This document shows, in pieces, positions 25,767 through 34,119 of a DNA stretch of 46,952 bases (position 1 is the stretch's first letter; each line of letters opens with the position of its first letter). The notes beneath the pieces are model-generated. The model made no database searches. It was not told where the DNA came from and saw only the letters and a program-made list of their open reading frames with translations. The position numbers were made by a program, and so were the translations under genes. The DNA is from an uncultured Lachnospiraceae bacterium (GTDB lineage Bacteria > Bacillota > Clostridia > Lachnospirales > Lachnospiraceae): the NCBI GenBank assembly GCA_902793335.1, contig CADBCZ010000025.1, positions 1 to 46,952 of the forward strand, in the 5' to 3' direction.

Positions 25767-26636
25767 ATGATTAGCCGGAGAAAGATAATATTTGCCTGTT
25801 TTTTTCTTTTTGTTATAATGGTATGTGTCTGTCCGCTCTATGTGGAAGCAGTGGCTTTGACGGATGCAGGGGAAAAGCCGACAGAAAACACAACTGAGAT
25901 TACGACAGAAGAGAGAATTTGCGAAGAAAAAGAAGGACTTGCCAAACTTAAGAAAAAGATTAATAAAGAGCTTAAGGGCAAAAAAGGAAAGTGGTCCGTA
26001 TATGTAAAGAATCTCGACACCAATGAGTATATGCTTATCAATGATAAGAAAATGCCGTCTGCAAGTCTTATTAAATTATATGTTATGACGACAGTGTATG
26101 ATGAGATTAGCAGTGACGCGCAAAAAGACTCCTCGCTTATACGTACCCGTATGAAAGATATGATTACGGTAAGTGATAACGAAGCAACTAATGCACTTAC
26201 AGCCTCCCTGACAAAAAAGGGAACATTTAACGCGGGTATTAAGAAGATTAATGATTATTGCAAAAAAGAAGGGTATTCAAAAACACGCTTTCTTGTTAAA
26301 ATGGGGAAAAGTTCTCCAAAGAATGTCACCTGTGTAAGAGATTGCGGTCTTTTGCTAGAGAGAATATATCAGGGAAGCTGTGTAAATAAAAAGAGTTCGA
26401 AAAAGATGTTAAAGCTTTTAAAAGCACAGACCAGAAGAGGGAAGCTCCCGGCAGGTGTACCAAAGGGAGTGACTGTTGCCAATAAGACCGGAGAGACAGG
26501 TTTTTGTGAAAATGATGCGGCAATAGTATACTCCAAGGGTGCTGATTATGTGATAGTGGTAATGTCACAAAACGGACAGAAGGCTGTGGATGAGATAAGA
26601 AGGATATCGGGTATTACCTATAAATATTTTAATTGA
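25767..26636 (+). CDS. secreted serine beta-lactamase-like hydrolase (beta-lactamase2 family)
   Basis: 289 aa from ATG 25767, chosen because CGGAG lies 10 nt upstream and the in-frame ATG at 25710 is inside a terminator loop. A signal peptide or N-anchor spans residues 1-30, and a Thr/Glu-rich linker with TTEITTEER follows. The catalytic motifs are S100-LI-K103, S136-D-N138 and K240-T-G242. There is no clear E166xxLN omega-loop motif, so deacylation of beta-lactams is doubtful. It is better seen as a PBP-like or peptidase-like wall enzyme than a resistance gene. It shares architecture with the 30633-31778 protein. An amidase gene follows in the same direction. Confidence 0.85.
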   Translation: MISRRKIIFACFFLFVIMVCVCPLYVEAVALTDAGEKPTENTTEITTEERICEEKEGLAKLKKKINKELKGKKGKWSVYVKNLDTNEYMLINDKKMPSASLIKLYVMTTVYDEISSDAQKDSSLIRTRMKDMITVSDNEATNALTASLTKKGTFNAGIKKINDYCKKEGYSKTRFLVKMGKSSPKNVTCVRDCGLLLERIYQGSCVNKKSSKKMLKLLKAQTRRGKLPAGVPKGVTVANKTGETGFCENDAAIVYSKGADYVIVVMSQNGQKAVDEIRRISGITYKYFN

Positions 26637-26706
26637 TAGATTTCTTAGATAACTGAACAAAGCATATATAAGTTTATTATGTTGTTCATATTGTATAATT
26701 CAAACC

Positions 26707-26793
26707 CAGACACGTTCTCATTCCGTTGCTCGCGTAGCGGTACTAAATTCGCAGTAAACTGCTCATTAAATACCGACGGTCGCAAAGGGTCTG
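26707..26793. repeat. nested hairpin intergenic element (REP-like)
   Basis: CAGAC (26707-26711)/GTCTG (26789-26793), CGGTA (26738-26742)/TACCG (26771-26775) and GCAG-TAAA-CTGC (26751-26762) form a three-tier stem. It is clearly more GC-rich than the surrounding DNA (for example GTTGCTCGCGTAGCGG) and sits between the two wall-enzyme genes. It resembles dispersed intergenic palindromes of Lachnospiraceae, but only one copy is in this window. Confidence 0.6.
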
Positions 26794-26886
26794 CGTATTG
26801 AATCTATACTATATTCACAACTCAATATACATTTGTATTAGATGTACAATTATCTATGAAATCTATGGAAGGGAGATCGGGATATA

Positions 26887-27687
26887 ATGAGAGAGCGGAT
26901 AATAATAGGGATTGCTTGTTTAATGTTAGTATTTTCGGGATGTCTGCATGTTAAAGGTGCCGAGATTTCATCGGCTAACACGACGGAAAAAACAACAGAG
27001 GATACTATAGTTACAGCCAAACCGGAAACAAAAGATGATGCTGAGAAGACAAAGAAAAAGAAGAAAATATACATAGATCCCGGACATCAGAGCAGGGCTA
27101 ATGGCGGGCAGGAGCCGGTAGGTCCGGGTAGCAGCGCCACTAAAGCCAAGGTGTCAGGAGGTTGTTGCGGAGTGTCTACTAAGATTCCTGAATACAAATT
27201 TACATTAAAGCTTGGCAAGAAGTTAAAGAAAGCCTTGGAAAAAGAAGGTTACGAAGTAGTGATGAGCCGGACAAAGAACAATGTCAATATAAGCAATGTT
27301 GAGCGTGCAAAGAAGGGTAATAAATCCGGTGCGGATATATGTATCAGAATTCATTCCGACAGTATAGATGATTCATCTGTAAGAGGTGTTTCCGTACTAT
27401 ATCCAAGTACTTCTAATCCTTATCCGATTAAAAAACAGGCAAAGAAGAGCAAAAAACTTGCAAAAACTCTTCTTAAAGAATATTGTAAGGCTACAGGTAT
27501 TAAAAGTAGAGGCATAGTTGTCAGAAATGATCTGTCGGGAACAAATTGGAGTACGATTCCGACAGTTTTGATAGAGTGTGGCTTTTTTAGCAATCCGACA
27601 GAGGATAAGCTGTTAAATGATCCGGAGATGCAGAAGAAGATGGTAAAAGGCATGGTTTCGGGAATTAACAAGTATTTTGAATACTAA
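26887..27687 (+). CDS. N-acetylmuramoyl-L-alanine amidase (amidase_3), secreted
   Basis: 266 aa. The signal segment 1-25 ends with VFSGC, a possible lipobox, then a Thr/Glu/Lys linker. The amidase_3 domain (about 60-264) starts YIDPGHQ. Likely zinc ligands are H67, E102 and H156 (IRIHSD), and the catalytic glutamate is E230 (LIECGFFSN). It cleaves the bond between MurNAc and L-Ala in peptidoglycan outside the membrane. GGGAG is ~10 nt upstream. Together with the beta-lactamase-like hydrolase it suggests a wall-remodelling group. Confidence 0.92.
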   Translation: MRERIIIGIACLMLVFSGCLHVKGAEISSANTTEKTTEDTIVTAKPETKDDAEKTKKKKKIYIDPGHQSRANGGQEPVGPGSSATKAKVSGGCCGVSTKIPEYKFTLKLGKKLKKALEKEGYEVVMSRTKNNVNISNVERAKKGNKSGADICIRIHSDSIDDSSVRGVSVLYPSTSNPYPIKKQAKKSKKLAKTLLKEYCKATGIKSRGIVVRNDLSGTNWSTIPTVLIECGFFSNPTEDKLLNDPEMQKKMVKGMVSGINKYFEY

Positions 27688-27726
27688 ATGAGATAAGACA
27701 AACAGTCATTTTTAAGGAGGTTTGAA

Positions 27727-28431
27727 ATGTCTATAATTAATTGCTCTGACCTTATGATAGGATACAATACTCCTATTTTAAATCAGGCGTTGAATTTTAA
27801 TGTGGAAAGAGGGGATTATCTTGTAATCGTAGGAGAAAACGGTGCAGGTAAGACAACTCTGATGAAGACTATGCTCCATTTGATACCCGCTCTTTCAGGA
27901 AATATAACCTATGGCGAAGATTTTTCGGAAAAGGAAATAGGATATCTGCCTCAGCAGACAATAGTGCAGAGAGATTTTCCGGCGTCCGTTAAGGAGGTTG
28001 TGCTTTCCGGCTGTCAGGGGCTTATTGGGAGACGTCCGTTTTATACGGCAAATGAGAAAAAGATAGCATATGATAATATTGTGCGTATGGGTATGGAAGA
28101 GTATATGAATAAATCATACAGAAGTCTTTCAGGTGGACAGCAGCAGAGAGTTCTGCTTGCAAGGGCGTTGTGCGCTACCCAGAAATTACTGGTATTGGAC
28201 GAACCAGTTGCAGGATTGGATCCCGGGGCTATGCTAGAGCTTTATGAGCTTATAAACAAGCTCAATAAAGAAGGTGTGGCAATAATAATGATATCTCATG
28301 ATATACAGGCAGTATTTCAGTATGCAAAGCGAGTGCTTCATGTCGGGGAAGATATATTCTTTGGTACAGTGGATGAATATGTTAAGAGTGGAGCAGGTAA
28401 AAGGTTTTCGATAGAAAGAGACGGTGAGTGA
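27727..28431 (+). CDS. metal-type ABC transporter, ATP-binding protein
   Basis: 234 aa. Walker A is GENGAGKT (36-43), signature LSGGQQQR, Walker B LLVLDEPVAGLDP and H-loop ISHD. The Q-loop is GYLPQQT. The overall form matches ZnuC/MntB-type ATPases that pair with ABC-3 permeases. AAGGAGG is 8 nt upstream. The stop lies 3 bp before the permease start. Confidence 0.9.
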   Translation: MSIINCSDLMIGYNTPILNQALNFNVERGDYLVIVGENGAGKTTLMKTMLHLIPALSGNITYGEDFSEKEIGYLPQQTIVQRDFPASVKEVVLSGCQGLIGRRPFYTANEKKIAYDNIVRMGMEEYMNKSYRSLSGGQQQRVLLARALCATQKLLVLDEPVAGLDPGAMLELYELINKLNKEGVAIIMISHDIQAVFQYAKRVLHVGEDIFFGTVDEYVKSGAGKRFSIERDGE

Positions 28432-28434
28432 TAA

Positions 28435-29277
28435 ATGATAGAAAAATTACAGCTTTATCTCGAATATCCTATGGTAAAGTATGCATTTATAGTGGGCATA
28501 TTAATTGCATTGTGCTCCGCACTTCTTGGTGTGACATTGGTGCTTAAGCGTTTTTCATTTATTGGTGATGGTCTTTCCCATGTGGCATTTGGAGCCTTGG
28601 CTATCGCTTCGGTGCTTAACGTTTCCAACAGTATGTTTGTTGTTATGCCGATAACGATTGTGAGTGCCGTATTATTATTAAGGACCGGCCAGAATACGCA
28701 GGTCAAAGGAGATGCTGCGATAGCTATGCTGTCGGTAACAGCGCTTGCAATGGGTTACCTCATAATGAATATTTTTTCTACATCGACGAACCTTTCGGGA
28801 GATGTGTGCACTACGTTATTCGGATCTACCTCTATACTGACACTTACAATTGGTGAGGTGTGGATGTGCGTGATACTTTCCGTAATAATCGTTGCTGTAT
28901 TTGTAATATTTTATAACAAGATATTTGCGGTAACATTTGATCAGAACTTTGCAAAGGCGGTTGGTACAAATGTCAACGGATATAACCTTTTAATAGCGGT
29001 GACAATAGCCGTTATCATTGTTCTTGCTATGAATCTGGTCGGCTCGCTGCTCATATCGGCATTGATCATATTTCCTGCAATTTCGGCTATGAGACTGTTT
29101 CAGAGTTTCCGCTCTGTTACAATCTTTTCGGCTGTTTTGTCGGTGGTCTGTACTCTCTTTGGAATGCTGATATCCATACTGGCAGGTACGCCTGTAGGCT
29201 CGACTATTGTAGCAGTTGATGCATTGGCATTTTTAATCTGTGCAGTGATTGGCTCGGCGCTGTCGATTAATAAATAA
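28435..29277 (+). CDS. metal ABC transporter permease (ABC-3/ZnuB-like)
   Basis: 280 aa, 7-9 TM helices. ABC-3 features are LGVTLVLKRFSFIGDGLSHVAFGALAIA near the N-terminus and LVGSLLISALIIFPAISAMRL in the second half. It would import Zn2+ or Mn2+ with the adjacent ATPase. No binding protein or Fur/Zur-type regulator is encoded here, so the third component must lie elsewhere. It is the last gene of the two-gene unit. Confidence 0.9.
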   Translation: MIEKLQLYLEYPMVKYAFIVGILIALCSALLGVTLVLKRFSFIGDGLSHVAFGALAIASVLNVSNSMFVVMPITIVSAVLLLRTGQNTQVKGDAAIAMLSVTALAMGYLIMNIFSTSTNLSGDVCTTLFGSTSILTLTIGEVWMCVILSVIIVAVFVIFYNKIFAVTFDQNFAKAVGTNVNGYNLLIAVTIAVIIVLAMNLVGSLLISALIIFPAISAMRLFQSFRSVTIFSAVLSVVCTLFGMLISILAGTPVGSTIVAVDALAFLICAVIGSALSINK

Positions 29278-29307
29278 CTGATATTTTGGTTATTTTGTTC
29301 AAAAAGA

Positions 29308-29336
29308 TTGTGCGGATATAGCATTTATGGTAAAAT
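29308..29336 (+). promoter_or_regulatory. promoter of the secreted LRR protein gene
   Basis: TTGTGC (29308-29313), 17 bp, TAAAAT (29331-29336) with TGG directly before the -10 (extended -10). TTATGGTAAAATAT is identical to the sequence at 6991-7004 in front of the adhesin operon. Confidence 0.55.
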
Positions 29337-29371
29337 ATACACATATATTTTCTCGTAAGGAGGGGTTGTGT

Positions 29372-30619
29372 ATGAAGAAGAGTAAGATGCTACAAAACGC
29401 AGTTGCTTTAATGCTTACGCTGTCGATGGTTTTATCCTCTGGTGCATTTAGTATTAAGGCAAACGCAGAACCTGCAGATGCTACAACAACACTAAAGACT
29501 GCCTTTGACAGTTTTAATGCAAGTGGGCTGGTTTTTATCGAGTATTCATTGACAGGCGAAGGAGAGCTTATAGCAAATGAGAAGGTTGAGCTTGACAGAG
29601 CACATAATGTCAAGAATATTTTGTCACAAGATGTAGAGAGCTTGGAGTGGAATGCTTCATATACTGACATCAAGGAGAAGATAACGTATTATCAGGATGA
29701 TGATAAGAAATGGTACAAATATCCTACAGACGCGGAGGAACTAGAGGGTCTTGGAAAGACGCTATCGGATAATGGTGTTGAGACACAAATAGTTGAAGGA
29801 GCAACCTACAAGTACGATGGTGAAGAAGTTGTAGCAGTAACCAATGCACATACGGATGAGCTTAAAGAGGTTGATTGTTACCGCTATCTTGCTGAAGTAC
29901 CTGTTGTTATTAAGGATGACGGAGAATACGAAGAAGGCGAGGAAGACGCAGATGAGGAAGATGAAGACGGTGAGGATCCTGATGAGGAGGAAGAGAAAGA
30001 GATTATCAATATATATTATTACATTGATAAAGCAACAGGCCGCTGGGTACACGCGGATACAAAAGATGGCCTCGTGATAGATGTAGATATTACATATCCT
30101 TCAGCAACGGGAGAAGATGCAGTAGTTCTTGAGATTCCAAAGGAAGCGGTTGATAAGGCTGTGTTGGAAGATGGATATGTTACACCGACTTCTTCTAATG
30201 AATTAGTTGGATATAAGGTTGTCTACAAGGGAAAATCAGCATATCTTGTTGTCACAAATGTGAAGAATTCCAAGAAAGTAACTATCAAAAAATCTGTCAA
30301 GATTCTTGGAAAAACATATCCTGTTAAGGAGATAGGGGCAAGTGCTCTTGCTAATAAGAGTAAAATTCAGACTGTTGTTGTTAATGCTGATATAACAAAG
30401 ATAGATAAGAAAGCTTTTTACAATTCTAAGAAGATAAAAACCATTACTATAAATTCTAAGAAGTTAAAGACTATTGGAAAGAATGCTTTTGATACTAATT
30501 CAAAGAAACTTACTATTAAACTTAAAGGAAATAAGAAATATAAGACTAAGGTTAAGAAGCTTATTACAAAGTCAAGAGCTAAGAAGGCAGTCAAGAAGAC
30601 TAAGCTTACGGTGAAATAA
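29372..30619 (+). CDS. secreted protein with acidic tract and basic LRR_5 C-terminal module
   Basis: 415 aa from ATG 29372 (TAAGGAGG about 9-10 nt upstream; the longer in-frame start at 29327 lies in the promoter -10 region and has no such site). Signal peptide cleaved near ANA^EPA. The middle domain (~30-190; FDSFNASGLVFIEYSLTGEGE) is unrecognised. An acidic run of Glu/Asp (about 195-225) follows, then a short beta-rich part. The C-terminal ~120 residues are an LRR_5/BspA-type domain (IGASALANKSKIQTVVV, KKAFYNSKKIKTITI), extremely rich in Lys. The opposite charges of the middle and the tail could allow self-association. The cell-surface role is unknown. Confidence 0.8.
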   Translation: MKKSKMLQNAVALMLTLSMVLSSGAFSIKANAEPADATTTLKTAFDSFNASGLVFIEYSLTGEGELIANEKVELDRAHNVKNILSQDVESLEWNASYTDIKEKITYYQDDDKKWYKYPTDAEELEGLGKTLSDNGVETQIVEGATYKYDGEEVVAVTNAHTDELKEVDCYRYLAEVPVVIKDDGEYEEGEEDADEEDEDGEDPDEEEEKEIINIYYYIDKATGRWVHADTKDGLVIDVDITYPSATGEDAVVLEIPKEAVDKAVLEDGYVTPTSSNELVGYKVVYKGKSAYLVVTNVKNSKKVTIKKSVKILGKTYPVKEIGASALANKSKIQTVVVNADITKIDKKAFYNSKKIKTITINSKKLKTIGKNAFDTNSKKLTIKLKGNKKYKTKVKKLITKSRAKKAVKKTKLTVK

Positions 30620-30632
30620 TATTACCGATTGA

Positions 30633-31778
30633 TTACTTGTTAAAGTAATCATATACGGTTTTTGAAATATCCTGGATATTGGTTATGGCAGCTCCGCAAT
30701 TGCTGCTCATAACGGCGATTATATAGTCTCCTCCGGGAGAATAGACAATGGCGGCATCGTGTTGAAATTCATCGGTGTCGCCTGTTTTGTTGGCGCATTT
30801 AGTCCCTTCGGGAAGACCGGCAGGAATTTTATCTACGTGCTCCTGGTTTAACAGGAGATTAAGAAAAGCCTCAGAAGCTTTGGGGCTTACGCATTTTCCT
30901 TTATAGATTTTTTCCATCATAAGTCCGCAGTCTTCTACGGTTGTATAGTTTCTTCCCGGAGATGATGGAGCTTTATATTTGGTAGGAACTAAAATTGTTG
31001 CGATTGTAGTATCTTTATAACCTTCTCTGTCTATATATTCCTGAATTACTTCCCTCCCCGCAACATGACTGTAAGTTTCACCGCAATTCATTACCATTAG
31101 GTTAAATGCATCATTGTCACTCACAGATATCATTTGCCACATAAGGCTGTCTATATTTTCGGTTTCCTCAAGCGTTCCTTTTTCTATCAATTCATAGGCT
31201 GTCGCAGCACAAAAAAGCTTTATCATACTGGCGGAAAAATACTGGATATTGTTAATCGATAGATATTCCCGATGTGAAATATCTTTGACGTATACCGACC
31301 AGGTACCTGAATATCCGTTGATTTTATCTTCCAGAGTATGATAAAGCTCCCATAATCCTTCTTTGCTGCCTGTAATTCCCATGGAATAATCAATGTCGCC
31401 TTTATAATCCACATATGTGCCGTCGGGAGTGACCGTCGAGGTACTCATGACACCGGACGCATCAGCATAATGTGATTCTATCCATTGGGATCTGGCAATT
31501 GAGCCATCTTCGTTTACATATTTTGTTTTGCCGTCTATTGTCTGCCATCCGGTTTCAACCTCTTTTTCGGTAGTTGCTTCTGTTGTTGATTCGTTGGTCG
31601 ATGCTCCGGCATTTTCTGTATTGTTATCCGGCGGAAAGAGAATTGACAGGATAAAAATAAGAAGAATGGCAATCAGAGAGCCGATTACTATTATTTTTGT
31701 GTTGTTGGCCTTGCTTATATTGGGATACCTTGTGGCGTTTATTTTTTTCCTGACTTCCTCGCTACTGTTGTCCTTCAT
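30633..31778 (-). CDS. membrane-anchored beta-lactamase-like hydrolase (beta-lactamase2)
   Basis: 381 aa from ATG 31778: GGAGG lies exactly 8 nt upstream, whereas the longer frame to 31850 has no such site. A cytoplasmic tail (1-27) is followed by a TM helix (about 28-49) and a Thr/Glu linker. A short repeat resembling cell-wall-binding motifs (GWQTIDGKTKYVNEDGSIA, 78-96) follows. The hydrolase domain (~140-381) has S184-MI-K187, S220-D-N222 and K331-T-G333. Like the 25767-26636 protein it lacks a clear ExxLN motif, so it is probably a wall transpeptidase- or peptidase-like enzyme. It converges on the LRR gene with 13 bp between stops. Confidence 0.85.
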   Translation of the reverse strand: MKDNSSEEVRKKINATRYPNISKANNTKIIVIGSLIAILLIFILSILFPPDNNTENAGASTNESTTEATTEKEVETGWQTIDGKTKYVNEDGSIARSQWIESHYADASGVMSTSTVTPDGTYVDYKGDIDYSMGITGSKEGLWELYHTLEDKINGYSGTWSVYVKDISHREYLSINNIQYFSASMIKLFCAATAYELIEKGTLEETENIDSLMWQMISVSDNDAFNLMVMNCGETYSHVAGREVIQEYIDREGYKDTTIATILVPTKYKAPSSPGRNYTTVEDCGLMMEKIYKGKCVSPKASEAFLNLLLNQEHVDKIPAGLPEGTKCANKTGDTDEFQHDAAIVYSPGGDYIIAVMSSNCGAAITNIQDISKTVYDYFNK

Positions 31779-32017
31779 TGGGTATTCCTCCGACATATAT
31801 ATTGCTGGTGATTTGTTGATTCGTTCATCGCTTGTAGTAATTAATTGCAATGATTATTATATATAATAAAAATGATACTTACAAGAAAAATATCTTGTTT
31901 TATACAGGTCTTTATGCTATGTTGAAATTATGTAAATGTATTATTATAGAAAATATATAATCTATACTTAAGATTATTGTTATATTCGAATAAAACGAAT
32001 GGGTGGGAGGTTATCTC

Positions 32018-33916
32018 ATGAAAAAAGATAGAAGTATCAGGCAGATTTGTGCCTGGATAATGACGGTTTGTCTTGTGGCAAGCATATGTTTGATTCCTAA
32101 GGGTAAGGCAGAGGCTGCAATGTCTACACCGAATGTTGTTGAACTTGAACTCGGACCTGAAAATATGGAGTACAATACAGAATATACTGTTGATGACCTG
32201 GAAATGATGGATAACATGGTTGATATAGGTTTTGTGGTTCCGGAGGATTATAATACAACAGCGAAGTTAGAGGCAGCGGGACTTACAAAGCTGTTGGTAA
32301 AATATGAAGTGATATCCTATACCCCGGCTGAAGTTGAAGGCGAAATTGAACCAGAAGCTCCTCAAACAATAGTTTATAGTATGTTTGGAGGAGATGATAC
32401 AAATTGGGAGGATGCCGAAGAACCGTATGGGCTTGTTGTTGGTGAAACGACTACAGAAGCTCTTGAATTACCGATATCTTCTGCGGGCAATTTGCCTGTG
32501 GGTTATATGGGAATACGCTTTGTTAACATCACCGGATCATTTACTTATAGGATAATATCTGCAAGATTAGTTGGAAACGACTATGTTGAGGAGGCCTATG
32601 AGGAACCAGTTGAAATTGAAAAGCCTTGTGTTATTGATATAAGCAAATTGCCGGGCGGTGCAAAGTACACAGATGATGATTATCTTAAGAATCTCTATGT
32701 TGAATATACGACTGAGGAAAGAACGCCTACTGCAGTTTTCAATGATGGTGAGTTGACATTGCTTCTTGGTACAGATTACAAATTAGTGGGTATAAATGAT
32801 AAGCTTACGGTTACTTTCAAAACGACTAAACAGGAAGGAAATGCATGTGATGAAGGCATTGTACTGGACAATGTGACTGTTAAAGAGGTAGATGCCGAAG
32901 TACCCGTTAAACTTAGTGGCAATACAGTTGTCAAAGGCGATGTGAAGGCGAAGGATGTAGAGATATCGTCGGGGATAGTGAGTGTTTCCGGAAATATTTG
33001 TGCCAAAGATAACGTTACAATTACAGATGGCAAAGTGTCTGTTGAAAATGGAATCAAATCTGAAGGAACTGTTGTTGTAGGTTCGAAGGCAGTACTCTTA
33101 GTCAATGTGAAAAATGGAGAAAATGGCAATAAGAATAGTGCCATAAGTGGTGCTAATATAACTATTGAAAACGGTGCTGATATCACTGCCGGAGATGTGG
33201 CAAAAGCTAATATGTTTTCTGTAACCCCTAAGAATGAAAAGGGTGAAAATGTAGATGTAAGTAAATATACCGGTGAAAAAAATCAGGAAAAAACTCCTGA
33301 CGATGATAAAGAAAACAAAGAGAATAAGGATGTTAAAACTACAGAACAGCCTGTAGCAACAGAAAAAAACACAGAACAAGCAGGTAAAGCAACAGACATG
33401 GCAATATCCGGCACGGTAAAGGGTGTAAAAGATGTGGATTTGTCAGGTACGTATCAGTTAGCGCTTAACAAGTCAATGGTTGTAATGGCATCATTTAGCC
33501 CGGAGGAAGCTCTTAGTGAAAGTATTGTACTTATTTCATCTGCTCCGAAGGTAGTATCGGTAAGTGGCACAACATTAACTGCTAAGAAGACCGGAACAGC
33601 CAGGATTACAGTTACATCAAAGAGTGGACTCGTCAAAGAATTCAGTGTCAAAGTTGTAAGTAAGTCTGTTGGTAAGGTTAAGATTAAGGCCACAAAAAAG
33701 ACTGTAAAGAAAGGTAAAACTATTAAGTTGAAAGCTGCGACTACTCCTTCTAAGAGTTCAAGCAACAAGATATACTGGAAATCGTCTAAAGAGTCAATTG
33801 CGACGGTGACAAAAAAAGGCGTTGTCAAAGGAGTTAAAAAGGGTAAAGTTAAGATATCTGCAATCGCCCTTGATGGAAGCGGAAAGAAAGCTACAGTTAC
33901 GATAACGGTGAAATAA
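32018..33916 (+). CDS. secreted protein with beta-helix (carbohydrate-binding-like) and Big_2 domains
   Basis: 632 aa from ATG 32018 (GGGAGG 7 nt upstream; a GTG at 32003 is also in frame but lies before that site). Signal peptide to about AEA^AMS. N-terminal ~30-200 is unrecognised. Residues ~290-400 are short beta repeats (GDVKAKDVEISSGIVSVSGN, ICAKDNVTITDGKVSVENG) resembling the parallel beta-helix of Cthe_2159-like polysaccharide-binding proteins. A Lys/Glu/Thr linker follows. The tail carries two bacterial Ig-like Big_2 stretches, the last being lysine-rich (SSKESIATVTKKGVVKGVKK). No sortase motif. A surface glycan-binding role is plausible but inferred. Confidence 0.8.
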   Translation: MKKDRSIRQICAWIMTVCLVASICLIPKGKAEAAMSTPNVVELELGPENMEYNTEYTVDDLEMMDNMVDIGFVVPEDYNTTAKLEAAGLTKLLVKYEVISYTPAEVEGEIEPEAPQTIVYSMFGGDDTNWEDAEEPYGLVVGETTTEALELPISSAGNLPVGYMGIRFVNITGSFTYRIISARLVGNDYVEEAYEEPVEIEKPCVIDISKLPGGAKYTDDDYLKNLYVEYTTEERTPTAVFNDGELTLLLGTDYKLVGINDKLTVTFKTTKQEGNACDEGIVLDNVTVKEVDAEVPVKLSGNTVVKGDVKAKDVEISSGIVSVSGNICAKDNVTITDGKVSVENGIKSEGTVVVGSKAVLLVNVKNGENGNKNSAISGANITIENGADITAGDVAKANMFSVTPKNEKGENVDVSKYTGEKNQEKTPDDDKENKENKDVKTTEQPVATEKNTEQAGKATDMAISGTVKGVKDVDLSGTYQLALNKSMVVMASFSPEEALSESIVLISSAPKVVSVSGTTLTAKKTGTARITVTSKSGLVKEFSVKVVSKSVGKVKIKATKKTVKKGKTIKLKAATTPSKSSSNKIYWKSSKESIATVTKKGVVKGVKKGKVKISAIALDGSGKKATVTITVK

Positions 33917-33952
33917 GGGATGATTTATTAAGAATCTTAAGGTTTTATTACT

Positions 33953-33997
33953 ACAGCCTATAATGCACAAAAAATGTGCATTATGGGCTGTTTTTTT
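33953..33997 (+). terminator. rho-independent terminator
   Basis: ACAGCC-TATAATGCACA pairs with TGTGCATTATGGGCTGT around an A-rich loop, then seven T. Confidence 0.95.
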
Positions 33998-34077
33998 GTT
34001 GATGTTAGCCAAAAGTAGTGGCTCTGTGCGGTTGCTTTTTGAGATGCGTTGTGATATAGTGAGGTTTATGAGAAGGT

Positions 34078-34112
34078 TTGGATTGCTTTTTCAATTATAT
34101 AATTTAAGGAGG
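34078..34112 (+). promoter_or_regulatory. shared 35-bp promoter/leader, copy 1
   Basis: Starts TTGGATTGCTTTTTC, contains TATAAT and ends in the AAGGAGG ribosome site of the 34120 gene. It is identical over all 35 bp to 36212-36246 ahead of the next gene, although the flanks differ. If TATAAT is the -10, transcription would begin almost at the ribosome site, giving a very short leader. Confidence 0.7.
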
Positions 34113-34119
34113 ACGTAAC

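Noticed and set aside
25767-26636. Annotation as an antibiotic resistance class A beta-lactamase
   Set aside because: SxxK, SDN and KTG are present, but spacing differs from class A and no ExxLN omega-loop motif is seen.
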